Below are positions 11,550 to 20,179 of a stretch of DNA of 64,000 bases, piece after piece; the stretch's first letter is position 1, and each line of letters begins with the position of its first letter. Source of the stretch: Lachnospiraceae bacterium. Its GTDB lineage: Bacteria; Bacillota; Clostridia; Lachnospirales; Lachnospiraceae. The notes beneath the pieces are model-generated. The model worked only from the letters and a program-made list of their open reading frames with translations. It had not been told where the DNA came from and did no database searches. The translations under genes and the position numbers were made by a program. The stretch covers positions 1 to 64,000 of the forward strand of contig AP025576.1 in NCBI GenBank assembly GCA_022845955.1. The letters are read 5' to 3'.

Positions 11550-14115
11550 GGTAAAAAATCAGAAATGTATTACCCGCCTTGCCGATAAAACCTTCCAGGC
11601 GAATAAAACACGGAATATTATTGCGGTAATTGCCATTGCCCTTACCACTATTTTATTTACCGCATTGTTTACCATAGGCAGCGGAGCGGTGGAATCCTTT
11701 CAGTATAACACGATGCTGCAGGCCGGAGGAAAGTGCCATGCAACTATAAAATTTGCATCGCCCTCCATCTATGAAGGAGTCAAATCCCATCCTCTGGTAA
11801 AAGAAACAGGATATCGGTTAATAACGGCGGACAGTGTAGACAACCCGGAATTCCTGAAACGCCGTGTGGAAATGTATTACGAAGATGAGACTTGCATGGA
11901 GCTGAGTTTTATATCTCTGAAGGAAGGAAGTATCCCACAGGCGGAAAATGAGATTATAATGGATGTTCCATCTCTGGACCTGCTGGGGGTACCGGCCAGA
12001 ATCGGGGAAAAACTGACTCTTCTTCTTACGGTCAAGGGACAACAGGTAGAGCGGGAATTTGTTCTTTCCGGCTACTGGGAGCCTGTAAACCCTTCCATGA
12101 ATGTAGGATTTGCCATCTGTTCCAAGGCATATACGTTAAAATATGCGGATGAACTTGCCTATACTCATGATGCTGCCAATGTGCAGGATTATAGTATGAC
12201 CGGATCTGTTATGTATGATCTCATGTTTACCAATTCATATGGGATGAAACAGAAAATGCAGACCTTGGTGGAGGATTTGGGATATTCCCTGAATGATAAG
12301 GATGATAATTTTATATCCGCCAATGTAAACTGGGCATATCTGAGCAACAGCATGGGGGCGGATCCGCTTACCATAATGACAGTGGCGGCGGCACTGGGGT
12401 TGATTATCCTTACCGGATATTTGATAATTTATAATATTTTCCAGATATCCGTAATACGGGATATCCGGTTCTATGGATTATTGAAAACAATCGGGACCAC
12501 AGGAAAACAGATTAAAAAAATCATACGCAGACAGGGGATGCGTCTGTCCCTTTATGGCATACCGATAGGCCTGGTAGTGGGATTTTTAATAGGAAAAGCA
12601 ATTGTTCCCTTTATTATGGAAGTCAGTAATTACAGCGACGGAGAGATAAGCATTTCCCTGAATCCCCTTATCTTTGTGGGGGCGGCTCTGTTTTCCCTCT
12701 TTACGGTGGCTATCAGTACCAGAAAACCCGGAAGGATGGCGGCGGCTATTTCTCCGGTGGAAGCGGTGAAATATACGGACACTTCGGCTGAAATCCGCAA
12801 AAAGAATAAAAAATCCACTGACGGCGGTAAATTATTTAAAATGGCACTGTCAAATCTGGGAAGAAACAGGAAAAGGACCATATTAGTTATCATATCCCTT
12901 TCCCTGAGTGTGATTTTGATGAACAGCGTGGTAACTTTAGCGGAAAGCTTTGATCTGAATAAATATCTGTCCACCTTTGTGGATACGGATTTTCTGGCGG
13001 CCCATGCCCTGTATTTTAACAGTGACTACAGGAGCAGCGATGAAAGGATTTCTGAAAGCCTGATCCAGGCTATTAAAGAAGGACCGGGATTTGAGGAAGG
13101 CGGACGTATCCTTTTTTATCCGGGAGTATCCGTGAAGATGCCGGAGCCGAATCCGATTCATCTGAATGAGTACGGGGCGGCTATGAATGCAGAGGGAGAA
13201 TGGATCAACGTTGATGAGAACATGTATCCGAGAGCGAATCTGTATGGACTGGAGGAACTTCCCCTTGCCAGGATGGAAATTGTGGCAGGTGAAAAGGATC
13301 CGGCAGTTTTAAAGGAAAAGCTGGATACCGGAAATTATATTATAGAAGGGCTGGAAACGGATGATTATGGGGAGGTATATGAAAAGTATGTGAAATATTC
13401 CATAGGGGATAAAGTAACTATCCATAACAGCAGCGGACTGGAAAAAGAAGTGGAAGTGATTGCCCAGATAAAGATCAAGTATTATACCAACAGTGTAAGA
13501 TATTCCAGCGTGGATTATGTATTTTATACCAGTAAAGAAGGCTATGAAAAACTGGGCGGGGATATGGACAGCGTAATGACATATGTGTTCCAGTGCCTGG
13601 ATGAAAAAGAAGGGGAAATGGAACAGTTTCTTGCCTCTTATACGGAAAACCAGGAACCGATGATGTCCTATGAATCAAAAACCAGATACCTGGATGAGTT
13701 CCAGAGTCTGAAAGGAACATTTACCCTGGTGGGAGGCGTTCTATCTCTGATTATCGGAATTATAGGGGTTTTGAACTTTGTGAATGCCTGCATTACAAGC
13801 ATAATTACAAGAAAAAAGGAATTTGCCACACTCAAGGCAATCGGTATGACAGAGAAGCAAATCCAGAAAATGGTCTGTATGGAAGGCGGCTATTATGCAG
13901 CAGGGGTTGTATTTTTCAGCTTGACCGCCGGAAGCATCTTTTCTCTGGTGGTAATGGGAAATTTCGTCATGTTTTGGTTTACAACCTACCGGTTTATCCT
14001 TTGGCCTATGCTTATAGTACTTCCTTTTATGGTTATCCTGGGAATCTTAGTCCCTTATATAACCATACGGATTACCGATAAAGAAAGCGTAGTGGAAATG
14101 CTGAGAGAAGAATAA
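11542..14115 (+). CDS. FtsX-like ABC transporter permease
   Basis: An 857-aa permease with one N-terminal membrane helix, a large outer domain (about 45-265), three helices, a cytoplasmic link, another helix, a second outer domain, and a C-terminal helix cluster. It therefore has two FtsX/MacB core domains, unlike the single large outer loop of classical BceB. The ATG at 11542 overlaps the ATPase stop; an in-frame GTG at 11533 is less likely. With the kinase and regulator it forms a four-gene module probably involved in sensing or resisting envelope-active compounds; the substrate cannot be read. Confidence 0.88.
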   Translation: MLKVKNQKCITRLADKTFQANKTRNIIAVIAIALTTILFTALFTIGSGAVESFQYNTMLQAGGKCHATIKFASPSIYEGVKSHPLVKETGYRLITADSVDNPEFLKRRVEMYYEDETCMELSFISLKEGSIPQAENEIIMDVPSLDLLGVPARIGEKLTLLLTVKGQQVEREFVLSGYWEPVNPSMNVGFAICSKAYTLKYADELAYTHDAANVQDYSMTGSVMYDLMFTNSYGMKQKMQTLVEDLGYSLNDKDDNFISANVNWAYLSNSMGADPLTIMTVAAALGLIILTGYLIIYNIFQISVIRDIRFYGLLKTIGTTGKQIKKIIRRQGMRLSLYGIPIGLVVGFLIGKAIVPFIMEVSNYSDGEISISLNPLIFVGAALFSLFTVAISTRKPGRMAAAISPVEAVKYTDTSAEIRKKNKKSTDGGKLFKMALSNLGRNRKRTILVIISLSLSVILMNSVVTLAESFDLNKYLSTFVDTDFLAAHALYFNSDYRSSDERISESLIQAIKEGPGFEEGGRILFYPGVSVKMPEPNPIHLNEYGAAMNAEGEWINVDENMYPRANLYGLEELPLARMEIVAGEKDPAVLKEKLDTGNYIIEGLETDDYGEVYEKYVKYSIGDKVTIHNSSGLEKEVEVIAQIKIKYYTNSVRYSSVDYVFYTSKEGYEKLGGDMDSVMTYVFQCLDEKEGEMEQFLASYTENQEPMMSYESKTRYLDEFQSLKGTFTLVGGVLSLIIGIIGVLNFVNACITSIITRKKEFATLKAIGMTEKQIQKMVCMEGGYYAAGVVFFSLTAGSIFSLVVMGNFVMFWFTTYRFILWPMLIVLPFMVILGILVPYITIRITDKESVVEMLREE

Positions 14116-14121
14116 TGCATT

Positions 14122-14158
14122 GAGAGGGCGGTAAACTATCCGTCCTCTCCTTTTCCGT
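14122..14158 (+). terminator. Terminator after the ABC permease gene
   Basis: GAGAGGGCGG (14122-14131) pairs with CCGTCCTCTC (14140-14149) with one G-U pair, followed by CTTTTCCGTTT. Confidence 0.75.
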
Positions 14159-14240
14159 TTCTGTTACAACTCACGGCTGCGCTGTGTCTGGGAAAGATTC
14201 CATACAACCGCGAATTGTAATCCGTTTTTGCAAAAAACAA

Positions 14241-14269
14241 TAGACAAATCATAAAAAAAAGATTATAAA
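14241..14269 (+). promoter_or_regulatory. Promoter for the small membrane protein/radical SAM genes
   Basis: TAGACA (14241-14246), 17 bases, TATAAA (14264-14269), lying in a very A-rich stretch. The predicted start would be about 45 bases upstream of the small gene at 14320. Confidence 0.45.
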
Positions 14270-14319
14270 GTATATATTGAGGAGAATCCTATTGAAAGGA
14301 TATTATGAGGAGACAATTT

Positions 14320-14478
14320 ATGGAAAACAGGAAGGCACTGCTTTGCGGCAGTGTATTAGTGTTATTTGCAGCTTTACTGGCATTTGGCTTTGTGGCTGCG
14401 GGTGAAAACGGTTCGGTGAGCGTACGTTTACTGGAGGAGGCCGTAGGTTACTGTATGCAGTATGTGGGAGTGGCATAA
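14320..14478 (+). CDS. Small single-pass membrane protein, 52 aa
   Basis: An unrecognised short gene. It codes for MENRKALLCG, a hydrophobic helix of about 20 residues, then a short amphipathic tail ending YCMQYVGVA. GAGGAG at 14307-14312 is seven bases before the ATG at 14320; an ATG at 14305 would give 57 aa. It has its own promoter-like sequence, and its stop codon directly abuts the TTG start of the radical SAM gene, so the two are likely coupled. Function unknown; the strong ribosome-binding site and tight junction support it as real. Confidence 0.6.
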   Translation: MENRKALLCGSVLVLFAALLAFGFVAAGENGSVSVRLLEEAVGYCMQYVGVA

Positions 14479-15375
14479 TTGGAATATGTACCGGCGAAAA
14501 CGATTGTAACAAAGACAAAATCCTCCGGGTGGTTTGGAATTGATTATAATATGAATATATACAGAGGCTGCTGTCACGGCTGTATTTACTGCGACAGCCG
14601 TTCCGACTGCTATGGAATTACGGATTTTGATAAGGTGAGGGCCAAAGAGGATGCCCTTCGGATCATCCGGGATGATCTGCGGCGCAAGGTAAAAACCGGA
14701 GTGGTGGGAACCGGTGCCATGAGTGATCCCTATAACCCTTATGAAAAAGAAGAAGAACTGACCAGGCATGCCCTGGAGTTAGTGGATGCCTTTGGGTTTG
14801 GCGCCGCAATAGCAACAAAAAGTGATCTGATAGTGAGGGATATGGATATTCTGTCAGAAATCAAAGAGCATTCCCCTGTTCTGTGCAAGATCACGATTAC
14901 CTCTGCGGAGGATTCCCTTTCTTCTCTGGTGGAACCCCGTGTCTGTCCCTCTTCCGTACGTTTTGAAACGGTTAGCCGGCTTAGGGAAGCAGGTATTTTT
15001 ACGGGAATCCTGCTGATGCCTGTGCTGCCTTTCCTGGAGGACAATGAGGATAATATTAAGGCAATCGTTAAAATGGCACACGAAGCAGGTGCACGATTTA
15101 TTTATGCCGCGTTTGGAATGACTATGAGGGATAAGCAGAGGAACTGGTATTATAACAGGCTCAGGGAGCTTTTCCCCGGCAAAGACTATGTGCAGCAGTA
15201 TGAGAAAAGGTATGGTACCCGTTATCAATGCACCAGTCCCAGGGCGGCGAAACTGTGGAAGGTTTTTCAGACAGAATGTGAAAAATACGGAATCCTTTAT
15301 GAGATGAAAAGTATTATCAGGGCTTATAAAAGAGGGTACGAGTGTACACAGTTGAGTTTGTTTGACGGTATGTGA
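14479..15375 (+). CDS. Radical SAM protein, SplB-like (COG1533)
   Basis: A 298-aa radical SAM protein. The cluster-binding motif is C31-x3-C35-x2-C38 (in CCHGCIYC), preceded by the family-typical FGIDYNMNIYRG. The family contains spore photoproduct lyase-like proteins, but the Rv2578c-like members are of unproven function, so DNA repair is only a possibility. The start is TTG at 14479, immediately after the previous stop, with GGGAG at 14466-14470. The C-terminus (YECTQLSLF) is typical of this subfamily. Confidence 0.85.
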   Translation: MEYVPAKTIVTKTKSSGWFGIDYNMNIYRGCCHGCIYCDSRSDCYGITDFDKVRAKEDALRIIRDDLRRKVKTGVVGTGAMSDPYNPYEKEEELTRHALELVDAFGFGAAIATKSDLIVRDMDILSEIKEHSPVLCKITITSAEDSLSSLVEPRVCPSSVRFETVSRLREAGIFTGILLMPVLPFLEDNEDNIKAIVKMAHEAGARFIYAAFGMTMRDKQRNWYYNRLRELFPGKDYVQQYEKRYGTRYQCTSPRAAKLWKVFQTECEKYGILYEMKSIIRAYKRGYECTQLSLFDGM

Positions 15376-15418
15376 CTGAAGCGGCAGGTACAATATTGGG
15401 ATCAGGAGGGAAATAAAG

Positions 15419-16291
15419 ATGGACATCGATAAAATCCAGCAAAAGGCAGAAGAAATGCGTATACTGAATCTTGGGGTAATGAAGGACGGAAAAATCCTTT
15501 TAAAAAAAGACTGGGATGGAGAAATCAGGCGGAACCAGTATTCTGCCAGCAAAAGTTTTACCAGTATTGCGGTGGGAATGGCCTGTAAGGAAGGGCTTCT
15601 TTCCCTGGATGAAAAGCTGTGTGAAGCATTTGAGGAAGAAATGCCGGATAATCCTTCTTCTTTTTTATGCCTGGCAACAGTAAGGGATCTGCTTACCATG
15701 TGCCTGGGACAGGATTCGGTTTATCTGATGGGAGAACAGCGGCCGCTCATGGAAGAAAAGGATTGGGTACGTTTTACCTTGTCCCGCCCTTTTACACAGG
15801 AGCCGGATACCCATTTCCTGTATAACAATGCGGGACCTTATCTTGCCGGTATCCTGGTACAGAGAAGGGCCGGCTGTGATCTTGTTCATTATCTCATGCC
15901 CCGGCTTTTTGAGCCTATGGGAATCCGAAGGCCTGTCTGGGAAACGGATCCCCTTGGATATACCTTTGGAGCCGGCGGCCTGTTTTTATGCATGACAGAG
16001 CTGATGAAATTCGGCCAGCTTCTGCTTCAGGAGGGAAACTGGGAGGGCAGGCAGTTAGTCCCTTCCGCCTATATCAAAGAAGCGTCGGTGAAGCAGGTTG
16101 ATAACGGCAAAGAAGGTTATGGTTATCTTTTCTGGCGCGGACCTTATCATTCATATCGGGCGGACGGAAAATACGGACAGCTGGCCATCGTGCTTCCTGA
16201 GAAAAATGCAGTGATTGCCATAAATGCGGAGTCACGGGATGCGGAAGAAATGATGAACTGCTGTATGGATACCATTGTGCCGCAATTGTAG
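15419..16291 (+). CDS. Serine hydrolase, class C beta-lactamase fold
   Basis: A 290-aa cytoplasmic-looking protein with no signal peptide. The catalytic SxxK motif is S42-A-S-K45 (YSASKSFTSIAVG); the second motif is Y-N-N in FLYNNAGPYLAG. The third KTG-like box is replaced by a GQLAIVLPEKNAV segment, which is common in esterase-like members. These proteins act as esterases, peptidases or penicillin-binding-like enzymes rather than proven beta-lactamases. AGGAGGGAAA precedes the ATG. The following genes are close but the functional link is not clear. Confidence 0.82.
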   Translation: MDIDKIQQKAEEMRILNLGVMKDGKILLKKDWDGEIRRNQYSASKSFTSIAVGMACKEGLLSLDEKLCEAFEEEMPDNPSSFLCLATVRDLLTMCLGQDSVYLMGEQRPLMEEKDWVRFTLSRPFTQEPDTHFLYNNAGPYLAGILVQRRAGCDLVHYLMPRLFEPMGIRRPVWETDPLGYTFGAGGLFLCMTELMKFGQLLLQEGNWEGRQLVPSAYIKEASVKQVDNGKEGYGYLFWRGPYHSYRADGKYGQLAIVLPEKNAVIAINAESRDAEEMMNCCMDTIVPQL

Positions 16292-16305
16292 GAGGAGAAT
16301 ATAGA

Positions 16306-16659
16306 ATGCTGTTTATAGAATACCCGAAATGTTCTACCTGCCAGAAAGCGAAAAAATGGCTGGACGGGAAAAAAATTAATTATGAGGACAGGCATATAGT
16401 GGAGAAAAATCCAACGGAGGAGGAACTGACCGAATGGTACCGCAGAAGCGGCCTTCCTCTTAAGAAATTCTTTAATACCAGCGGATTAAAATATAAACAA
16501 CTGGGATTAAAAGATAAATTAAAAAATATGAGTGAAGAGGATCAGATTAAGCTGCTTGCAACAGACGGCATGTTGGTTAAGCGTCCTTTGATGATTGCCG
16601 ATGATTTTATTCTGACCGGATTCAGGGAAAACGAGTGGCAGGATAAGATGGGGGAATAG
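16306..16659 (+). CDS. ArsC/Spx-family thioredoxin-fold protein
   Basis: A 117-aa protein with N-terminal C9-S-T-C12 redox motif in YPKCSTCQKAKKWL and the ArsC/Spx-type core (NTSGLKYK, LLVKRPLMI-like segment, here GMLVKRPLM). Spx proteins regulate RNA polymerase in Firmicutes while YffB/ArsC-like members are reductases. The CxxC form and short length fit the wider family but do not decide between these. It lies 14 bases after the hydrolase and one base before the methyltransferase, suggesting an operon. Confidence 0.85.
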   Translation: MLFIEYPKCSTCQKAKKWLDGKKINYEDRHIVEKNPTEEELTEWYRRSGLPLKKFFNTSGLKYKQLGLKDKLKNMSEEDQIKLLATDGMLVKRPLMIADDFILTGFRENEWQDKMGE

Positions 16660-16660
16660 G

Positions 16661-17398
16661 ATGAAAGAAAATAAATATGACGATCCTCTCTTTTTTGAAA
16701 AATACAGGCAGATGGAGCGTTCCCAAAAAGGGCTGGACGGTGCCGGGGAATGGAACACCCTGAAAAAAATGCTTCCGGATTTTGAAGGCAAGACAGTTCT
16801 GGATCTTGGATGCGGCTATGGATGGCACTGCGAATATGCCGCCCAGCATGGGGCGGTGAAGGTAATCGGGGTGGATATTTCGGAAAAGATGCTGGAAGAA
16901 GCCCGGAAATCCCATAATAAGGGGAATATCGTTTATATCTGCAGTCCCATTGAGGACATCGATATGGACGAAGCATCTTTTGATATTGTAGTAAGTTCCC
17001 TGGCTTTTCATTACCTTGCAGATTATGGTGAAGTTGTGGATAAGATCCATAAAATTCTTAAGCCCGGTGGATATCTTGTTTTTTCCGCAGAGCATCCGGT
17101 TTTTACTTCCGAAGGAAGCCAGGACTGGTATTACGATGAAAACGGAAAAATCCTTCATTTTCCCGTAGATAATTACTACTATGAAGGAAAAAGAAATGCG
17201 GTATTTCTGGGAGAACAGGTCACCAAATATCACAGGACTTTCACCACATATATTTCTTCTCTGCTGAAAAAAGGATTCCGGCTTGTGGATGTGGAGGAAC
17301 CGCAGCCTCCGGCTGGAATGCTGGAAAGTGTTCCCGGCATGAAAGATGAAATGCGCCGCCCCATGATGTTTATCGTCTCAGCGCAAAAAGAAAACTAA
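16661..17398 (+). CDS. Class I SAM-dependent methyltransferase
   Basis: A 245-aa methyltransferase with motif I VLDLGCGYGWH, acidic motif VIGVDIS and a post-I segment IEDIDMDEASFDIVVSSLAFHY (read in two pieces). The fold belongs to the Methyltransf_11/25 group acting on small molecules or cofactors; the substrate cannot be told. The start codon comes one base after the previous stop, with GGGG as a weak ribosome-binding site, so it relies on coupling. A strong terminator follows. Confidence 0.88.
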   Translation: MKENKYDDPLFFEKYRQMERSQKGLDGAGEWNTLKKMLPDFEGKTVLDLGCGYGWHCEYAAQHGAVKVIGVDISEKMLEEARKSHNKGNIVYICSPIEDIDMDEASFDIVVSSLAFHYLADYGEVVDKIHKILKPGGYLVFSAEHPVFTSEGSQDWYYDENGKILHFPVDNYYYEGKRNAVFLGEQVTKYHRTFTTYISSLLKKGFRLVDVEEPQPPAGMLESVPGMKDEMRRPMMFIVSAQKEN

Positions 17399-17411
17399 GA
17401 AAACAGGAAAC

Positions 17412-17475
17412 CTTCCCGTATTTTTGTCCCTGTCCGGATATTCCGGCCCGGGACAAAATGCGGGAGTTTTTTTAC
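17412..17475 (+). terminator. Terminator after the methyltransferase gene
   Basis: CCCGTATTTTTGTCCC (from 17415) pairs with GGGACAAAATGCGGG (ending about 17465), with a small bulge, followed by seven T. The apical part CCGGATATTCCGG is itself palindromic. Confidence 0.85.
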
Positions 17476-17620
17476 TTTACGATCCCATGAACCCCCTGTT
17501 TTACAGGGATGCAACCTGTGGGTGACAAATTGCAATACACAGATTTCTTGTAATACAGCAGGTTATATGAAAAAATAAACCTATAAAACAATGCCGCAGC
17601 TGCGGCAGACAGGAGAGTAA

Positions 17621-18427
17621 ATGAAGAAATTTTGTGATAAACTGATTCAGCTGCGCAGGGAAAAAGGGTATTCCCAGGAGCAGCTGGCTGAATATCTGGA
17701 GGTATCAAGACAGTCGGTAAGTAAATGGGAAGCGGATAAGACAATGCCGGAAATAAGCAAGCTGATAGCTATTTCCCAATTATTTCAGGTGACCCTGGAT
17801 TATCTTCTAATTGACAGCTGTGAGGAAAGGGAAGCAGCAAAGAGGGAGCCTGCCGGAGAAACGGAGGACATCAGGCAGTCTATCAATGAAGTTAAGGAAT
17901 TTATCGGCTACAGGAAAGGTTTTGAATATAAAAGTATGACGAATATAGCCGGAATTCCCCTGCTTCATATTAAATTCACCCGGAATGCCGGGAGAATCCG
18001 GATGAAGGATGCTGCAAAAGGAATTATTGCAATAGGAAATACTGCCATCGGTGTAATAAGCGCCGGTATTTTTTCTGTAGGAATCTTGAGTATCGGCATC
18101 CTTTCCGTCGGTCTGTTGGTTTCTCTGGGAGTGGTGTCAATCGGCGCGCTGGCTGTGGGGGTGGCAGCCATCGGGATTGTTGCAGGAGGGGTATCCAGCC
18201 TGGGGATATATGCTACAGGGGTGGCGGCAGCCGGTAAAGAAATTGCAACAGGAATATCGGCGGCCGGCAAAACAGCTGTGGCCAGGCCAGGAGAAAAAAT
18301 GTGGGGATGGAATATGACTTTTATGGAGGAAGGTACCCCCAGGGAAGCAGTAAAGAGCTTTCTTCTCACCTATAATCCTAAGGTGCCCGATTGGATTCTT
18401 GATTTTCTTACTCTTATATATAAGTAG
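17621..18427 (+). CDS. XRE-family regulator with C-terminal period-5 glycine repeat
   Basis: Residues 5-65 are a standard XRE helix-turn-helix (YSQEQLAEYLEVSRQSVSKW). A linker is followed by a hydrophobic tract from about 131 to 217 in which Gly occurs at 134, 139, 144, 149, 154, 159 and 164, then, after a one-residue shift, 170, 175, 180, 185, 190, 195, 200 and 205, then 211 and 216. Each five-residue unit has the form [SAT]-[IVA]-G-[IVL]-x. Charged residues are nearly absent. This could be a small-residue beta-solenoid or a membrane-associated structure. The family is known in Clostridia but no function can be given. It lies upstream of the GH32 gene. Confidence 0.85.
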   Translation: MKKFCDKLIQLRREKGYSQEQLAEYLEVSRQSVSKWEADKTMPEISKLIAISQLFQVTLDYLLIDSCEEREAAKREPAGETEDIRQSINEVKEFIGYRKGFEYKSMTNIAGIPLLHIKFTRNAGRIRMKDAAKGIIAIGNTAIGVISAGIFSVGILSIGILSVGLLVSLGVVSIGALAVGVAAIGIVAGGVSSLGIYATGVAAAGKEIATGISAAGKTAVARPGEKMWGWNMTFMEEGTPREAVKSFLLTYNPKVPDWILDFLTLIYK

Positions 18428-18444
18428 GGTGTATAATCTGTAAT

Positions 18445-18490
18445 CATGCTTACAGTAAGCATGGTATACGCAAGCCCAATGTGATATACT
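18445..18490 (+). promoter_or_regulatory. Palindrome and possible promoter before the GH32 gene
   Basis: CATGCTTAC-A-GTAAGCATG (18445-18463) is a perfect odd palindrome. TATACT at 18485-18490 could be a -10, with the palindrome overlapping the -35 position. It may be an operator; the neighbouring XRE protein or a sugar regulator elsewhere could bind it. Confidence 0.4.
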
Positions 18491-18539
18491 TTTTTTAGAA
18501 TATGTTGTAAAACCGGGTGTTTTAAGAAGGAGGCATGTA

Positions 18540-20063
18540 ATGAAAAGGTATATCACAATTGATAAGAGGTATCTTTTGATACCCATATGTGCGCAGCAGG
18601 AACTTAAGACAGTCACGCTGTCTTGTCAGGGGGAAAAGATATATGAATTTAATATCCCCGTGCATGAAAAGGAAGAAGGCTATTACGGATTTCATTACTT
18701 TGCACCCATCGATGTGGAAAAATACATAGGAAACGTGTTATTGATAGAAGGAGGGATTTCCGGTTCCTTTCTGGATGCCTTATCCCTTTCAGATACGGTG
18801 CCTGAAAATCTCCAGGCCCATCCGCTTCTTCATTTTACGCCCCGGACGGGCTGGATGAATGATCCCAACGGCCTGCTGTATAAGGATGGGATCTATCATT
18901 TGTACTTCCAATATAATCCCTTTGATACACGTTGGGAAAACATGTGCTGGGGGCATGCGGTAAGCAAGGATCTGCTCCATTGGGAGCAGAAGGAAACGGC
19001 ACTGTATCCGGACGGCGACGGCGTCATGTATTCCGGCAGCGGTATTGTAAATGAACAGGGACTGCTGGGACTCCCCAGAGATGCCTGCATCTATTTCTAT
19101 ACCTGTGCCGGCAATAAATCCAAATGGAGCCTTGGGAAAACCTTCAACCAGAGAATTGCCTACAGCACAAATCAAGGCAAAACCCTCACTAAGATGGAAG
19201 GAAGTGTGGTAAAACATATCTCCGGGGAGAACCGGGATCCCAAAGTCTATTGGCATGAAGAGAGCAGGGGCTATATTATGGTCCTGTATCTGAAGGACAA
19301 TGAATTTATGATTCTCCGATCCAAGGATCTGAAAAACTGGAAAAAGAGTCAGGTTCTGACACTGAAGGATTCCTGGGAATGTCCGGATCTGCGCAGGATA
19401 CCAATCGAAGGCGGCGGAGAAAAGTGGGTATTCTGGTGTGCGGACGGCTATTATTTTTTGGGCGATTTTGACGGCTATGAATTTAAAACAGACGGAGTAA
19501 AACAGGAAGCTTATCGTACAAAACTTCCTTATGCGGCACAGACCTTCTGGGGAACGGAGGATGTCATTACTATCCCCTGGCTGAGAACCCAAAATAAAGG
19601 AAAACTATATACCGGAGTGATGGGGATCCCCAGGATGCTTACGCTTGCCCGGACAACGGAAGGATTACGGCTGAGACAGAATCCGGTTAAGGAGTTCCGG
19701 AATGCCAGGATAAGTGTTTCCGCTTCCCAGGGAGAAGGAAAGGTTTTCTACATGATGCAGAAGGCCGCTGTTATTGAATTATCCATTCACATGCAGAATC
19801 CCTGTGATTTTTCAGCCAATTTTTACGGGACGTCCATATCCTATGTTCCCTCCTGCGGAAAAATAAATGTGGGAAAGGATACCATACAAATTGGAAAGAA
19901 CCTGAACGATTTTTCTATCATTGCGGACGGGGAAATCGTGGAGGTTTCTGCGGAAAACGGGCTGGTTTTTGCTGTGTTTGAGATTGAGACGGACAGAAAG
20001 TCAGGTAATGTGACGGTGGATGTCAGCGGGAAGGCTTATGTGGATATTTACAGGGTAGAGTAA
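18540..20063 (+). CDS. Glycoside hydrolase family 32 (fructan/sucrose hydrolase)
   Basis: A 507-aa enzyme that cleaves beta-fructofuranosyl bonds of sucrose, inulin or levan. The nucleophile is Asp108 in GWMNDPNG; the transition-state stabiliser is Asp233 in NRDP; the acid/base is Glu280 in WECPDL. An extra N-terminal domain (about 1-90) precedes the five-bladed propeller, and a beta-sandwich follows. No signal peptide is present, so it acts on sugars already imported. AGGAGG precedes the ATG. A fructokinase-like gene is present about 5 kb away, which would complete fructose use. Confidence 0.93.
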   Translation: MKRYITIDKRYLLIPICAQQELKTVTLSCQGEKIYEFNIPVHEKEEGYYGFHYFAPIDVEKYIGNVLLIEGGISGSFLDALSLSDTVPENLQAHPLLHFTPRTGWMNDPNGLLYKDGIYHLYFQYNPFDTRWENMCWGHAVSKDLLHWEQKETALYPDGDGVMYSGSGIVNEQGLLGLPRDACIYFYTCAGNKSKWSLGKTFNQRIAYSTNQGKTLTKMEGSVVKHISGENRDPKVYWHEESRGYIMVLYLKDNEFMILRSKDLKNWKKSQVLTLKDSWECPDLRRIPIEGGGEKWVFWCADGYYFLGDFDGYEFKTDGVKQEAYRTKLPYAAQTFWGTEDVITIPWLRTQNKGKLYTGVMGIPRMLTLARTTEGLRLRQNPVKEFRNARISVSASQGEGKVFYMMQKAAVIELSIHMQNPCDFSANFYGTSISYVPSCGKINVGKDTIQIGKNLNDFSIIADGEIVEVSAENGLVFAVFEIETDRKSGNVTVDVSGKAYVDIYRVE

Positions 20064-20083
20064 AAAGGATAGGACGGAAAAAT

Positions 20084-20150
20084 AAAAGAGGAGGCCCATT
20101 GCCATACACAGGTAAATACCTATATATGGGCCGGCCTCCTTTTTATTTGC
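20084..20150. terminator. Terminator between GH32 and the leftward hypothetical gene
   Basis: AGGAGGCC (20089-20096) pairs with GGCCTCCT (20133-20140), the flanking A and T runs extending the stem. It ends in TTTTTATTT on the plus strand and has an A-run on the other side, so it may serve both converging genes. Confidence 0.75.
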
Positions 20151-20179
20151 GCGGGATGTTTGATTATATGGATATATTA

